64,000 nt of DNA from Martinezella hainanensis (GCF_900094555.1 NZ_FMAC01000004.1:248001-312000); one strand, 5' to 3'. Positions 19,701 through 27,856 are shown, counted from the stretch's first letter. The notes: generated by a model from the letters alone, not told the origin. Made by a program: numbers and translations.

Positions 19701-19921
19701 CAGCCTTCGCCTTCATCTTCGGCGTCGTGCCGCTGATGATCGCCACCGGTCCGGGCGCGGAAATGCGTCAGTCGCTCGGTACGGCGGTCTTCTCGGGCAT
19801 GCTCGGGGTGACGCTGTTCGGCCTCTTCCTGACTCCGGTCTTCTACGTCGTCCTGCGCCGCCGGCGCAAGCGGGCGGAAGCAGCACAGGAGCCCTCGGCC
19901 ACCGATGCCGCGGCACAATGA
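16745..19921 (+). CDS. RND multidrug efflux pump, HAE1 family
   Basis: A 1058-residue inner-membrane pump with the normal RND plan: TM1 (FASVLSIVLLIVGG), a large periplasmic loop, TM2-6, a second loop and TM8-12. TM4 has the proton-relay aspartates GIVVDDAIVVVENVE. The sequence is closest to the MexF/BpeF branch by eye. No outer-membrane channel gene accompanies the pair, so it must use a TolC/OprM-type protein encoded elsewhere. Substrates are unknown. Confidence 0.93.
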   Translation: MRFSHFFVDRPIFASVLSIVLLIVGGIAYFQLPVAQYPEVAPPTIVIRTSYPGADAQTIADTVATPIEQEVNGVEDMLYMSSYSSADGSMSLTITFKLGTDLDKAQVLVQNRVAIAEPRLPDDVRRIGITTVKSSPDLMMVVHLLSPNNRYDQLYISNYARTRIRDVLVRLDGVGDVQLFGERQYSLRIWLDPEKLAAYGMTAGDIVQALRDQNVQVSGGSIGGPPVSGTNAFQYTVTTQGRFSDARQFRYVIVKATGNGRLVQLQDVARIELGAQDYVTNSYLNGSPAVALGVFARPGTNALAAAADIQKTMEDLSKDFPQGLEYRIIYNPTEFIAESIHEVYKTIFEAAVLVAIVVLVFLQSWRTAIIPIVAIPVSLIGTFAFLLAFGFSLNMLTLFGLVLAIGIVVDDAIVVVENVERNLALGMTPKEASHVTMNEVGTAVLAISLVLIAVFVPTAFIPGISGQFYRQFAVTISVATAISCLNSLTLSPAIAAIVLRPHSHEKSKNIFARFGRALGDGFNRGFERMSSGYSWIVRHLVTTWAALACALLVFAGLLAGTWYMGRIVPQGFVPTMDQGYAIVVVQLPDGASLARTNAVIQNATEIISKTPGIANAVAFAGFNGATFTNASNSGVIFTPFKPFEERLKTGDTATKIIGQLYGNLQGIQEAFIIAIPPPSIRGVGNSGGFKMQIMDRENPDMRRILPLAYQMMGVAAQNKGVSGVFTTFSANSPQYFLAIDRDKARALNVPIPNIFETLSINLGTSYVNDFNAFGRVYQVRAQADQQYRMEREDILALKVRSATGALVPLGTLVDIRDTTGPTLVQRYNMYVSVPVQGNPGPGVSTGTALDTMEGIAKNLLPSGTTFEWTELAYQEKHTGNTAIYIFALSVIFVFLALSAQYESWILPLAIILIVPLAVLAALIGVHLRGMDNNILTQIGLIVLIGLAAKNAILIVEFARQAQAEGKSAVEAAIEASHLRLRPILMTAFAFIFGVVPLMIATGPGAEMRQSLGTAVFSGMLGVTLFGLFLTPVFYVVLRRRRKRAEAAQEPSATDAAAQ

Positions 19922-19931
19922 TGGCCAACAA

Positions 19932-19964
19932 AAGGGCCGAGCGTTTCACGGGAATCGCTCGGCC
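19932..19964 (-). terminator. Terminator hairpin at the end of the amino-sugar operon
   Basis: GGCCGAGCG (19935-19943) pairs perfectly with CGCTCGGCC (19956-19964). On the minus strand the stem is followed by CTTTTG, which fits termination of the operon ending at 20015. It may also end the RND transcript on the plus strand. Confidence 0.7.
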
Positions 19965-20014
19965 GCTCTATTCATCTGATTTTACCCAATAAAAGACGTC
20001 AAACCGTTGGCCGC

Positions 20015-20743
20015 TCAGAGATGCGGATTGCGCGGCCGGTATTTCTTGACCAGCTGCTGGTTGGTTTCCTTGGCGCCCGGCATGTTGGCGCTGAGGTAGA
20101 TGGGCGGATTGCCATCCTTGCAGAGTTCGGCGGCGACATCGGCGAAGATGGCGTTCAGGACTGTCGTGCCGACGGCCGTCGAGGCCGGTCCGACCTTCAG
20201 CTCCGTTCCCGGCAGGTCGATCATGGCGTCGCCCGGCGGCAGGCCGTTGTCCAGCACGATATCGGCGATATCGGCAAGTCTCCTGCGGCCATTGGCAATG
20301 GCGGCCGAATAGGCGAGCGAGGTGATGGCAATGACCGTCGCACCGATCTCGCGGCCATAATCCGCCGCCTCGATCGGCGCGGCATTGACGCCGGAATTGG
20401 AGGCGATGATCAGCACGTCGCCTGGCTGCATGCCGTAGCGCTCGAAGACCGGGCGGATGAGGCCTTCGGTGCGCTCATAGACCGAGCTGATGACGGCGCC
20501 TTCATGCAGCATGGCGGAGCCGACAAGTACGGGGATGGTGAAGGCGAGGCCGCCGGCGCGATAATGCACCTCCTCGGCCAGCATATGCGAGTGGCCGGTG
20601 CCGAAGACATAGACACGCTGGTCGGCGCGTGCCGCGGCACAAATGGCGGCCGAAGCCTTCGACATGGGCTCGGCCAGCGTTTCACGCAGGGCCTCCAGCC
20701 GACCGATGAGGGCGGAGAAATAGCTGTCCGTGACTGCGCTCAT
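20015..20743 (-). CDS. SIS domain sugar-phosphate protein (UPF0309-like)
   Basis: A 242-residue single-SIS-domain protein. The phosphosugar-binding stretches are [22 protein letters not shown] and [18 protein letters not shown]. It resembles the UPF0309 group found beside amino-sugar genes. It could be an isomerase, an etherase-like enzyme or a sugar-phosphate sensor; the sequence does not decide. ATG 20743 was chosen for its GAGGAAG ribosome site; the longer frame to 20821 runs into a palindromic repeat. Last gene of the operon behind nagA, separated from it by that repeat. Confidence 0.8.
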   Translation of the reverse strand: MSAVTDSYFSALIGRLEALRETLAEPMSKASAAICAAARADQRVYVFGTGHSHMLAEEVHYRAGGLAFTIPVLVGSAMLHEGAVISSVYERTEGLIRPVFERYGMQPGDVLIIASNSGVNAAPIEAADYGREIGATVIAITSLAYSAAIANGRRRLADIADIVLDNGLPPGDAMIDLPGTELKVGPASTAVGTTVLNAIFADVAAELCKDGNPPIYLSANMPGAKETNQQLVKKYRPRNPHL

Positions 20744-20768
20744 GCCGCGCTTCCTCTTCGAATGTCTC

Positions 20769-20873
20769 GGAGCATTTCGCGTTTCCTTGAAGCGCGAGAT
20801 GCTCTGTCTGTTTGTTCCCACGCAATTCCGTACGGAAGACCGCCGAGCGCTTTTCCCGGACGCGGCCTAGGCT
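20769..20873. repeat. RIME-like palindromic repeat inside the amino-sugar operon
   Basis: A first palindrome, GAGCAT...CGCG with CGCG...ATGCTC (20770-20804), is followed by a degraded second palindrome (about 20820-20873). The sequence resembles a common rhizobial intergenic repeat. It lies between nagA and the SIS gene on one transcript and overlaps the end of nagA by a few bases. Confidence 0.6.
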
Positions 20874-22027
20874 GACGGTTGGCCGGAGATCCATGTTTCG
20901 GTGACTTCGATGCCGTCGTTGATGTGAACGAGATCGGCGCGCATTCCCGGCGTGAGGTGGCCGCGATCCGCCAACCGTAGGAAACGGGCGGGATAGGAGG
21001 TCGCCATACGCAGGGCTTCCGCCAGCGGCAGCTCGAGGATGTTGACGCCGTAGCGGATGGTGGAGGCCATATCGACATCCGAGCCGGCCAGCGTGCCGTC
21101 GTCGAGCGTCAGCTTCGAGCAATAGCCGCCCTTGGTGCGATAGACCGTGCGGCCGTTCAAGGCGAAGCTCGGAAGGTCGGTGCCAACAAGCGACATGGCG
21201 TCGGTGACGAAGAACAGCCGGCCCTCGCCGCGCTTGGCGCGCAGCGCGACGCGCAGCGCCGTCGGCTCGACATGATGGCCGTCGGCAATGATACCGCACC
21301 AGGGGGCAGGGTGGTCGATCGCCGCGCCGACGAGACCGGGCATACGGTGACCCATCTGGCTCATGGCGTTGAACAGGTGGGTGACGCCGCGGGCGCCGGC
21401 ATCGAAACGCGCATCGGCTGCTTCCGCCGTGCAATCGCTGTGGCCGATGCTGACGATGACGCCGCCTTCGGCGAGTGCCTGTACCTGCCGCTCTGTGACC
21501 TGCTCCGCCGCCATGGTGACCAGCAGCGTGCCGATCGCCTCGCGGGCACGGATGAAGGTTCTGACGTCGCTATCCTCGACCGGGCGCATCAGTTCGGCGA
21601 GATGCGCGCCCTTGCGAGCCGGCGCCAGATGCGGGCCTTCGAGATGCAGGCCGGCGACACCGCGATTGGCCTTCACCGCAACGACGGCTGCCTCGATCGC
21701 CGCCGTCGTTGCGGTTGAGACGTCGGTGATCAGCGTCGGCAGCAGCGATGTCGTGCCATAGGGGCGATGCCCCTCGGCAATCATGTACATCGATTCGGGC
21801 GAGGGTCCGTCGTTCAGCATGCGGCCGCCGCCGCCATTGACCTGCGCGTCGATAAAGCCGGGAGAAAGAACGCCACCCGTCAACTGGATCGTTTCGGCAT
21901 TATCGGGGACATCGTTTACGCTGGTGATCGCATGGATACGGCCATTGCCGATCACCAGTGCGCTGTCCTCGTGAAACCGGTCGCCATCGAAGATGCGAGC
22001 GCCGGTAAAGACCTTGTAGTCCATCAC
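20867..22027 (-). CDS. nagA: N-acetylglucosamine-6-phosphate deacetylase
   Basis: A 386-residue amidohydrolase that converts GlcNAc-6-P to glucosamine-6-P and acetate. Seen motifs: GFIDAQVNGGGG, HLEGPHLAP (metal-binding Glu), IGHSD and THLFNAMS (metal-binding His) and the catalytic aspartate in VTDAMS. It can start at the GTG 22027 or the ATG 22024; both overlap the preceding SIS gene stop, so translation is coupled. With the neighbouring SIS isomerase/deaminase it makes fructose-6-P from GlcNAc-6-P. Confidence 0.95.
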   Translation of the reverse strand: MMDYKVFTGARIFDGDRFHEDSALVIGNGRIHAITSVNDVPDNAETIQLTGGVLSPGFIDAQVNGGGGRMLNDGPSPESMYMIAEGHRPYGTTSLLPTLITDVSTATTAAIEAAVVAVKANRGVAGLHLEGPHLAPARKGAHLAELMRPVEDSDVRTFIRAREAIGTLLVTMAAEQVTERQVQALAEGGVIVSIGHSDCTAEAADARFDAGARGVTHLFNAMSQMGHRMPGLVGAAIDHPAPWCGIIADGHHVEPTALRVALRAKRGEGRLFFVTDAMSLVGTDLPSFALNGRTVYRTKGGYCSKLTLDDGTLAGSDVDMASTIRYGVNILELPLAEALRMATSYPARFLRLADRGHLTPGMRADLVHINDGIEVTETWISGQPSA

Positions 22028-23055
22028 ATGGTCTCCGTTACCTTGAGAAGATTAGCCGGCTTATCCGGATCGAAGCCCTTCCGCCGTGTCACCGACTCGA
22101 TGAGGCGATAATAGCATAGCAGCGACACCAGCGGATCGAGCAGGCCGTTGCCCGTCGTCGGCATGCGCAGGTTGATGCCGGCAAGCGGCGCGGTCGAGAA
22201 GGAGACGGCGGTTGCGCCGAGCTTCTGCAGGCGCTCGAGCGCCTGGGCGTTGTTGGCGAAGGCGGCGTCATCAGGCGAGAAGGCGACGATCGGGAAGCCC
22301 GGCTGCACGAGGCGCATCGGTCCATGCATGAGCTCGGCCAGAGAGAAGGCTTCGGCATGAAGCCCGGCGGTTTCCTTGGCTTTCAGCGCTGCTTCGAGCG
22401 CGATGGCGAAAGCCGGGCCGCGGCCGCCGGTATAGAGCGAGGAGGCATTGAAGAGCACTGCTTCTGCGGCCTTGCCGTCGATGCCCGAGGTGGCAGCCAG
22501 CGCTTCCGGCAGCTTGGCAAGGCCATCGATCAAAGCCTTATCCTGCGAAACCGCAGCGGTGACGCCAGCAAGGGCGGCAACCGAGGCAATAAAGGATTTG
22601 GTGGCCGCGACGCTCTGTTCCTTGCCGGCATTGAGGCCGAGCACGATGTCGGCTTCCTTGGCAAGCGGGCTGTCGGTGACGTTGACGACAGCGATCGTGG
22701 TGGCGCCACCCTTCTTGGCCGCAGCCTGTAGCGCGATGATATCGGGGCTGCCGCCGGATTGCGACACGGTGAAGTGGATGCCGCCCTTCAGGTGCAGCGG
22801 CGCGCCATAGACAGAGGCGATCGACGGGCCGACAGAGGCGACCGGGATGCCGCAGGAGATTTCGAACAGATACTTGAAGAAGGTGGCGGCGTGGTCGGAG
22901 GAGCCGCGCGCCGCCGTCGTGATCAGCGACGGACGACCGGTCGAGAAGAGCTTCGCGATCTCCGCGAAAGCCGGCTTTTCCTTTTCAAGCAGGGTCGCAA
23001 CCACCTCAGGCGATTGGCCGGCTTCCGTCAGCATCAGGGACTGGGTCTCGCTCAT
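22024..23055 (-). CDS. SIS domain glucosamine-6-phosphate deaminase/isomerase (NagB-II/AgaS type)
   Basis: A 343-residue protein with two SIS domains, like the isomerase half of GlmS without the glutaminase. Landmarks are TTAARGSSDHAATFFKY, FTVSQSGGSPDI, TKSFIASVAAL and the C-terminal VARKG-type stretch ESVTRRKGFDPDKP. In an operon with nagA and a GntR regulator it most likely deaminates glucosamine-6-P, replacing classical NagB, which is absent here. It overlaps gntR and nagA by about 4 bases on each side. Confidence 0.88.
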   Translation of the reverse strand: MSETQSLMLTEAGQSPEVVATLLEKEKPAFAEIAKLFSTGRPSLITTAARGSSDHAATFFKYLFEISCGIPVASVGPSIASVYGAPLHLKGGIHFTVSQSGGSPDIIALQAAAKKGGATTIAVVNVTDSPLAKEADIVLGLNAGKEQSVAATKSFIASVAALAGVTAAVSQDKALIDGLAKLPEALAATSGIDGKAAEAVLFNASSLYTGGRGPAFAIALEAALKAKETAGLHAEAFSLAELMHGPMRLVQPGFPIVAFSPDDAAFANNAQALERLQKLGATAVSFSTAPLAGINLRMPTTGNGLLDPLVSLLCYYRLIESVTRRKGFDPDKPANLLKVTETM

Positions 23056-23834
23056 AGGTCATCTCCAATTCTCAATTCGGCAACAAAATCATAAGCATCG
23101 CCGCGATAGTGCGAGCGGGTATATTCAACGACGCGCTGGTCCGCGAGGCGGGAGACGCGTTCGATCAGAAGCGCGGGCGCGCCGGCCTTGACGGTCAGGA
23201 TCGATGCGGAAGTGGGGTCGAGCGTCACGGCGGTCAGCCTCTGCTGGGCGCGCACCGGCTTGAAGCCCTTGGCGGCCAGCGCATCATAAAGGGACCCCTC
23301 GGATATGGCGTCTTCGCCCAGGAACTTGATCGGAACGACCGCGCGCTCGATGGCAAGCGGCTGACCATCGGCGAGCCGTAGTCGGTCAAGCCGCAGAACA
23401 GGCTCATCGACGCCGAGGCCGAGAAGGAAGGATTCCTCCGGCGCCGGTGTGCTGATGGTGCGCTGGAGGATGCGGGCTCCTGGTTCGCGGCCGCGCGAAC
23501 GCATATCGGCGGAGAAGGAGGAGAGACGCCAGAGCGGCTGTTCGATGCGCTCGACATGCTGCGAAACGAAGGTGCCGCTGCCATGGCGGGATTCGATGAC
23601 ACCCGAGGTCAGGAGGTCGCGATAGGCGGTTCTGACCGTGACCCGGCCGATCTGCAGGGCGCCGGCGAGATCGCGTTCGCCCGGCAGCGCCGTTCCGGCT
23701 TTCAACAGCCCTTCCTGGATGAGGCCCGTCAGGGCCTGCGCCAGACGCTTGTACAGCGGCCCGCTTCCGGTCCCTTCGCTGAGACCGCGATTGTTCAATT
23801 CGGCGATCAAACTGGTTCTATCCATGGTGGACAT
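23052..23834 (-). CDS. GntR/HutC family regulator of amino-sugar genes (NagR/YvoA-like)
   Basis: A 260-residue regulator. The N-terminal winged helix contains LPGERDLAGALQIGRVTVRTAYRDLLTSGVIESRHGSG split over residues 48-86, and the C-terminal UTRA ligand domain holds LRLADGQPLAIERAVVPIKFL. UTRA domains sense sugar phosphates; in NagR these are amino-sugar phosphates. First gene of the operon with the SIS deaminase and nagA. Three GGTTCTA half sites lie over its start, so it probably represses its own operon. Confidence 0.9.
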   Translation of the reverse strand: MSTMDRTSLIAELNNRGLSEGTGSGPLYKRLAQALTGLIQEGLLKAGTALPGERDLAGALQIGRVTVRTAYRDLLTSGVIESRHGSGTFVSQHVERIEQPLWRLSSFSADMRSRGREPGARILQRTISTPAPEESFLLGLGVDEPVLRLDRLRLADGQPLAIERAVVPIKFLGEDAISEGSLYDALAAKGFKPVRAQQRLTAVTLDPTSASILTVKAGAPALLIERVSRLADQRVVEYTRSHYRGDAYDFVAELRIGDDL

Positions 23835-23853
23835 CTAGAACCTATTTAGAACC
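23814..23853 (-). promoter_or_regulatory. Candidate operator of the GntR regulator
   Basis: Three copies of one heptamer: GGTTCTA at 23814-23820 on the plus strand, and TAGAACC at 23836-23842 and 23847-23853. The last two are direct repeats 11 bases apart, one DNA turn. The first lies inside the gntR start region and faces them as an inverted repeat. Binding is inferred from position only. Confidence 0.55.
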
Positions 23854-23881
23854 AATTCACAAGATGATTCTGGCCTTATCG

Positions 23882-23922
23882 CTAAAAAGAATCGGCCGGG
23901 CGCTTTGGACGCCCGGCCGAAA
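23882..23922 (-). terminator. Intrinsic terminator downstream of galactose mutarotase
   Basis: CGGCCGGGCG and CGCCCGGCCG form a perfect 10-bp stem with a 7-base loop. On the minus strand it is followed by ATTCTTTTTAG. It lies beyond the palindromic repeat after the mutarotase stop and before the gntR promoter. Confidence 0.8.
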
Positions 23923-23942
23923 TTCACGAGAGCAAGGCATGC

Positions 23943-24059
23943 TCCAGAGCGAATTCAGATTTCAGATCTGTTCGGTCTGAAATCTGAATTCGCTCTGGAA
24001 TCAAGGAAGTAGAGCATGATGTCGTCCGAAAGTTGTCTACACTTTTCGGCATCATGCTC
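23943..24059. repeat. Bipartite palindromic intergenic repeat
   Basis: Two hairpins. The first is a perfect 24-bp stem (23943-23966 with 23976-23999, 9-base loop). The second pairs GAGCATGAT (24012-24020) with ATCATGCTC (24051-24059) and an inner CCGAAAG with CTTTTCGG. The two-palindrome plan matches the other RIME-like elements of the window, with different sequence. Confidence 0.75.
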
Positions 24060-24063
24060 GGCC

Positions 24064-25089
24064 TCAGTTCTTGGTGAAGATGTAGTCCGTTTCCTGCCGC
24101 AATACCTCGCCCGGGCGGAGCACGGCATTGGGGAAGCCTTCGTGGTTGATGGCGTCGGGCCAGACCTGCGTTTCCAGGCAGAAGCCGGCAAAGGGGCCGA
24201 TCTTGCGGCCGTCATGGCCGGGAACCGGCACATCGAGTTTGAAGCCGGTATAGAACTGCACGCCGGGCTCGGTGGTGCGGACCTCAAGCGATACGCCGGA
24301 ATTGACGCTGCGGGCGAGGACAACGGAACGTTTGACAGTGCGTTCGGTCGAGAGGCAGAAATTGTGGTCGTAAAGCGCCTGCTCGCTGCCGTCGAAACGC
24401 TTCATCGGCGACATCTCGCGGAAATCGAAGACCGTACCTTCGACGGAGCGGATCTCGCCGGTCGGGACCTGCTTGTCGTCCGTCGGCGTATAGTGATCGG
24501 CGGCGATCATGATGTCGTGGCCGAGCGCATCGTCGCGACCGTCGAGGTTGAAATAGGCGTGCTGGCAGACATTGGCGAGTGTCGGCTGGTCGGTGGTCGA
24601 TTCGTAGGTGACCGACAGTTCGCCGTTGCCATGCACCCAATAGGTCGCCTGGATCGTGCAGTTGCCGGGATAGCCGGCGCGGCCGTCGGGATCGACGATC
24701 TTCAGGACGACGCGGTCGGTATCGTGCTCGACGATGGTCCAGTTGCGCTTGGCGATATTGTCCTTGCCGCCGTGCAGATGGGTGACACCCTTTTCGTTGA
24801 GCTCGAGCTGGTATTGCTTTCCATCCAGCGTGAAGCGGCCACCGCCGATGCGGTTGGCGCAGCGGCCGGGCGTGGCGCCGAAATAGGAGGAATGGGCGGG
24901 ATAGTCAGAGAAATTATCGAAACCAAGCAGAAGCGCCGGCTCATGACCATCAAGGCGAAGATCCTGGATGGCCGCGCCCCACGACATGATATGGGCGGTG
25001 AGGCCGCCACCGACGATCTTGACGCGATAGACCGTATCCCCATCGGCCGTCGTCCCAAAAACTTCCCGCTGCAAAGTGCTTTCCGTCAT
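24064..25089 (-). CDS. galM: Galactose mutarotase (aldose 1-epimerase)
   Basis: A 341-residue GalM-type protein that interconverts alpha and beta anomers of free sugars. The substrate and catalytic stretches are present: GATPGRCANRI, THLHGG, NVCQHAYFNL (catalytic His) and FAGFCLETQVWPDAIN (catalytic Glu in LETQ). No signal peptide, so it is cytoplasmic. It is a single gene, with the palindromic repeat and a terminator after it. Confidence 0.94.
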   Translation of the reverse strand: MTESTLQREVFGTTADGDTVYRVKIVGGGLTAHIMSWGAAIQDLRLDGHEPALLLGFDNFSDYPAHSSYFGATPGRCANRIGGGRFTLDGKQYQLELNEKGVTHLHGGKDNIAKRNWTIVEHDTDRVVLKIVDPDGRAGYPGNCTIQATYWVHGNGELSVTYESTTDQPTLANVCQHAYFNLDGRDDALGHDIMIAADHYTPTDDKQVPTGEIRSVEGTVFDFREMSPMKRFDGSEQALYDHNFCLSTERTVKRSVVLARSVNSGVSLEVRTTEPGVQFYTGFKLDVPVPGHDGRKIGPFAGFCLETQVWPDAINHEGFPNAVLRPGEVLRQETDYIFTKN

Positions 25090-25341
25090 ATCAACTCATC
25101 CATTGCTTTTGAGTATGTGAGGCCAGACCCTGCCTCCATTCGCGCCGTTCCGCAACCGGTTCCCTGGCGAAATCTAGGGGCGGATAGCAGGGGATCAAGC
25201 AGGGCTGCGGCTTTCGAGGCGCTACGCTGCGCCGGAAGTATGCAATGCCTATGACAGAGCGGCAGGTTTCCGTGAGGGGCCAGGCACAAAGGTGCAGCAG
25301 GACACCGGGCGTCTGACTATGGCAAACTCGGGCTGATCCGC

Positions 25342-26535
25342 TCAGCGCGACAATTCTTTTGTCGCACTCTCCAGCCCACCGAGCGTCAGGGGATACATGC
25401 GCTCGCCCATCAGGCGGCGGATGATGGAGATCGAGGTCGTGTAGCCCCAGTAGTTTTCCGGCACGGGGTTGATCCAGATGCATTTGCGGAAGTGGCCGGT
25501 CATGCGGCCAAGCCAGACTTGGCCTGCCTCCTTGTTCCAATGCTCCACTGAGCCGCCTGCCTGAGTGATCTCGTAGGGGCTCATCGAAGCATCGCCGACG
25601 AAGACGACGCGGTAGTCGGGGCCGAAGGTGCGAATGAGGTCGGTCGTTGCGGTAATGTCGACGCGCCGGCGGCGATTGTCCTTCCATACGCCCTCGTAGA
25701 GGCAGTTGTGGAAGTAGAAATATTCCATGTGGCGAAATTCCGCGCGGGCGGCGGAGAAGAGTTCTTCGACCACCCTGATGTGATCGTCCATCGAGCCGCC
25801 GACGTCGAAGAACATCAGGAGCTTCACCGCGTTGCGGCGCTCGGGCCGCGTCTGGACATCGAGATAGCCATGTTCGGCGGTGGAGCGGATGGTGCCGGAG
25901 AGATCCAGCTCCTCGGCTGCTCCCTCGCGGACCCAGCGGCGCAGGCGCTTCAGCGCCACCTTGATGTTGCGGGTGCCGAGCTCGACGCCGTCGTCGAGAT
26001 TCTTGAAGTCGCGCCGATCCCAGACCTTGACCGCGCGGCGGTGGCGCGAGGTTTCCTGGCCGATCCGTACGCCTTCGGGATTGTAGCCATAGGCGCCGAA
26101 GGGCGAGGTTCCCGCCGTGCCGATCCATTTCGAGCCGCCCTGATGCCGGCCTTTCTGCTCGGCCAGCCGCTCGCGCAGCGTCTCCATCAGCTTCTCGAAG
26201 CCGCCAAGCGCCTCGATCTCTCTTCTTTCCTCTTCGGTCAGATGTCGTTCGGCAAGCTTGCGAAGCCATTCCTCGGGGATAGCGGTCGGCTCAATAGCTT
26301 CTCCATCAGCATTGCCGCCGATTGCTTCGACGCCGTGGAAATAATCGGCGAAGACCTGATCGAAGCGATCGATGAAGCGCTCGTCCTTGATGAGCGTTGT
26401 GCGCGCCAGATAGTAGAAGGTCTCGACATCGTAATCGGCTATCCCCTCTTCCATTCCCTCAAGCAGCGACAGAAATTCCCGGAGCGTCACCGGGACCTTT
26501 GCTTCCTTGAGTTTCAGGAAGAAGGGAATGAACAA
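25342..26535 (-). CDS. VWA domain protein (CoxE-like)
   Basis: A 397-residue protein with a C-terminal von Willebrand A domain. The metal-ion site begins FFDVGGSMDD (D244, G246, S248). The N-terminal ~200 residues are charged and helical. CoxE-type VWA proteins work with MoxR AAA ATPases in cofactor insertion or complex assembly. A MoxR ATPase lies at 28823-29665 on the same strand, but metA and a Nudix gene are interposed. It starts 3 bases after metA ends, so it may be transcribed from the SAM-controlled metA promoter. Confidence 0.88.
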   Translation of the reverse strand: MFIPFFLKLKEAKVPVTLREFLSLLEGMEEGIADYDVETFYYLARTTLIKDERFIDRFDQVFADYFHGVEAIGGNADGEAIEPTAIPEEWLRKLAERHLTEEERREIEALGGFEKLMETLRERLAEQKGRHQGGSKWIGTAGTSPFGAYGYNPEGVRIGQETSRHRRAVKVWDRRDFKNLDDGVELGTRNIKVALKRLRRWVREGAAEELDLSGTIRSTAEHGYLDVQTRPERRNAVKLLMFFDVGGSMDDHIRVVEELFSAARAEFRHMEYFYFHNCLYEGVWKDNRRRRVDITATTDLIRTFGPDYRVVFVGDASMSPYEITQAGGSVEHWNKEAGQVWLGRMTGHFRKCIWINPVPENYWGYTTSISIIRRLMGERMYPLTLGGLESATKELSR

Positions 26536-26538
26536 GCC

Positions 26539-27465
26539 TCAAATCCTTTCCTGGCCGATCTCCTCCAGATCATACGGCGTGGTCTGGTAGATCTCGTTGA
26601 TCCAGTTGCCGAAGAAGAGATGCGCATGGCTGCGCCACCGGTTCTGCGGCGGGATTTCCGGGTCGTTATGCGGGAAGTAGTTGTGCGGCATCTTGATCGG
26701 CACGCCCGCATTCACATCCCGAAAATATTCGTCCGCCAGCGAGGTGGAATCATACTCCACGTGATTGAACATGTAGAGCCGGTTGCAGGCCTGTTCGTGC
26801 ACGAGGCAGACGCCCATTTCGCTCGAATCCATCAGGATCTGCAGGCCGGGCACTTTTTCGATGTCGGCGCGCTTCACCTCCGTCCAGCGCGAGACCGGAA
26901 TGGCGAAATCGTCGGAAAAGCCGTTGAGATAGACCGAGGAGGGCTTCAGGTTCTGGTGGCGATAGACGCCGAAGGCTTTTTCCTTGAGCGTGTATTTCGG
27001 CACGTTGTGGAAATGGTAGATCGCCGCCATCGCGCCCCAACAGACGTTCAGCGTCGAATGAACATTGGTCGTCGTCCACTCGAAGATCTCCTGCATTTCC
27101 TTCCAGTAGGTGACGTCTTCATATTCAAGCAGCTCGATCGGAGCGCCCGTGATGATGAAGCCGTCGAACTTGCGGTGCTTCACCTCTTCCCAGGTCTCGT
27201 AGAAGGCAAGCAGATGCTCCTCGGAGGTGTTTTTGGCTTTGTGGGCGCCGATACGCACCAGCGAAAACTCCACCTGCAGCGGCGACGCACCGACGAGGCG
27301 CGCCATCTGGACCTCGGTCTTGATCTTGTTCGGCATGAGGTTGAGAAGCCCGATCTGAAGAGGGCGGATATCCTGACGGAACGCCACCGTTTCGGTCATC
27401 ACCCGCACACCCTCGCTCTGGAGGGTCTCAAACGCGGGGAGCGTATCGGGAATCTTGATGGGCAT
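26539..27465 (-). CDS. metA: Homoserine O-acyltransferase MetA, acetyl-type by residue 111
   Basis: A 308-residue MetA enzyme that activates homoserine for methionine synthesis. The catalytic cysteine is C142 (NVCWGAM). Position 111, known to set acyl-CoA choice in this family, is Glu ([10 protein letters not shown]); E. coli MetA has Gly there and uses succinyl-CoA, while Glu enzymes use acetyl-CoA. So an acetyltransferase is predicted although such genes are often labelled succinyltransferase. The start [10 protein letters not shown] at 27465 fits family starts; the frame to 27486 begins with TTG. A SAM-II riboswitch and hairpin precede it. Confidence 0.94.
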   Translation of the reverse strand: MPIKIPDTLPAFETLQSEGVRVMTETVAFRQDIRPLQIGLLNLMPNKIKTEVQMARLVGASPLQVEFSLVRIGAHKAKNTSEEHLLAFYETWEEVKHRKFDGFIITGAPIELLEYEDVTYWKEMQEIFEWTTTNVHSTLNVCWGAMAAIYHFHNVPKYTLKEKAFGVYRHQNLKPSSVYLNGFSDDFAIPVSRWTEVKRADIEKVPGLQILMDSSEMGVCLVHEQACNRLYMFNHVEYDSTSLADEYFRDVNAGVPIKMPHNYFPHNDPEIPPQNRWRSHAHLFFGNWINEIYQTTPYDLEEIGQERI

Positions 27466-27483
27466 TTTTTCACTCGCCAAATA

Positions 27484-27531
27484 CAAAAAAACCGGCCGCG
27501 ATCATGAATCGCTACCGGTCCGCACGCGGCC
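27484..27531 (-). terminator. Terminator-like hairpin in the metA leader
   Basis: On the minus strand GGCCGCG (27531-27525) pairs with CGCGGCC (27500-27494), followed by GGTTTTTTT. It lies directly after the SAM-II aptamer and before the metA start, where it could stop transcription when SAM is bound. Confidence 0.65.
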
Positions 27532-27586
27532 CTTTAGCGACTTATTTAACGTGGCTGCAAGCCGGCCGGCCAAATCACCACGAGAG
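27532..27586 (-). promoter_or_regulatory. SAM-II riboswitch upstream of metA
   Basis: The minus strand carries the SAM-II (metA motif) consensus: CGTGGTGATTTGGCC, then GGCTTGCAGCCACGTTAAA and AAGTCGCTAAAG. The helix CGTGG/CCACG and the pseudoknot partner strings are intact. It lies about 70 bases before the metA start. Binding of S-adenosylmethionine is expected to lower metA expression. Confidence 0.95.
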
Positions 27587-27856
27587 AGATTTCATAAACC
27601 TGTCATTCCGGCGGGTCAATGGGTAAGCCCTTGAGGGTAAGGCTGTGAACTCGGGTGAATTGAAGATGTCCGGGAGCCTCGGCGGGTTGCCTATCCTTTG
27701 CTCGTTGCGCTGAAAGATGGTGGCGAATGGCGGATCGACAGCCTGAAACACAGTCATTTGGGTACAGAACGCGGGATTGTCATCATTCTGATCTAGACTG
27801 TATGTCCACAACGTCTGCTTTCGAGACGCAAGCCGACTTTGTAGAATGGAACGAAC
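27587..27856. other. Divergent interval between metA leader and unknown gene
   Basis: About 270 bases that must hold the metA promoter and the start signals of the plus-strand unknown gene. No clear promoter boxes, repeat or gene was seen; with the riboswitch region the gene-free stretch is about 390 bases. Confidence 0.35.

Noticed and set aside
17876..19918. 680-residue frame opposite the RND pump
   Set aside because: Antisense shadow of a clearly recognisable pump gene, with biased composition and no family likeness.
27575..27811. 78-residue minus-strand frame upstream of metA
   Set aside because: It runs through the SAM-II riboswitch and promoter region and has no family likeness.
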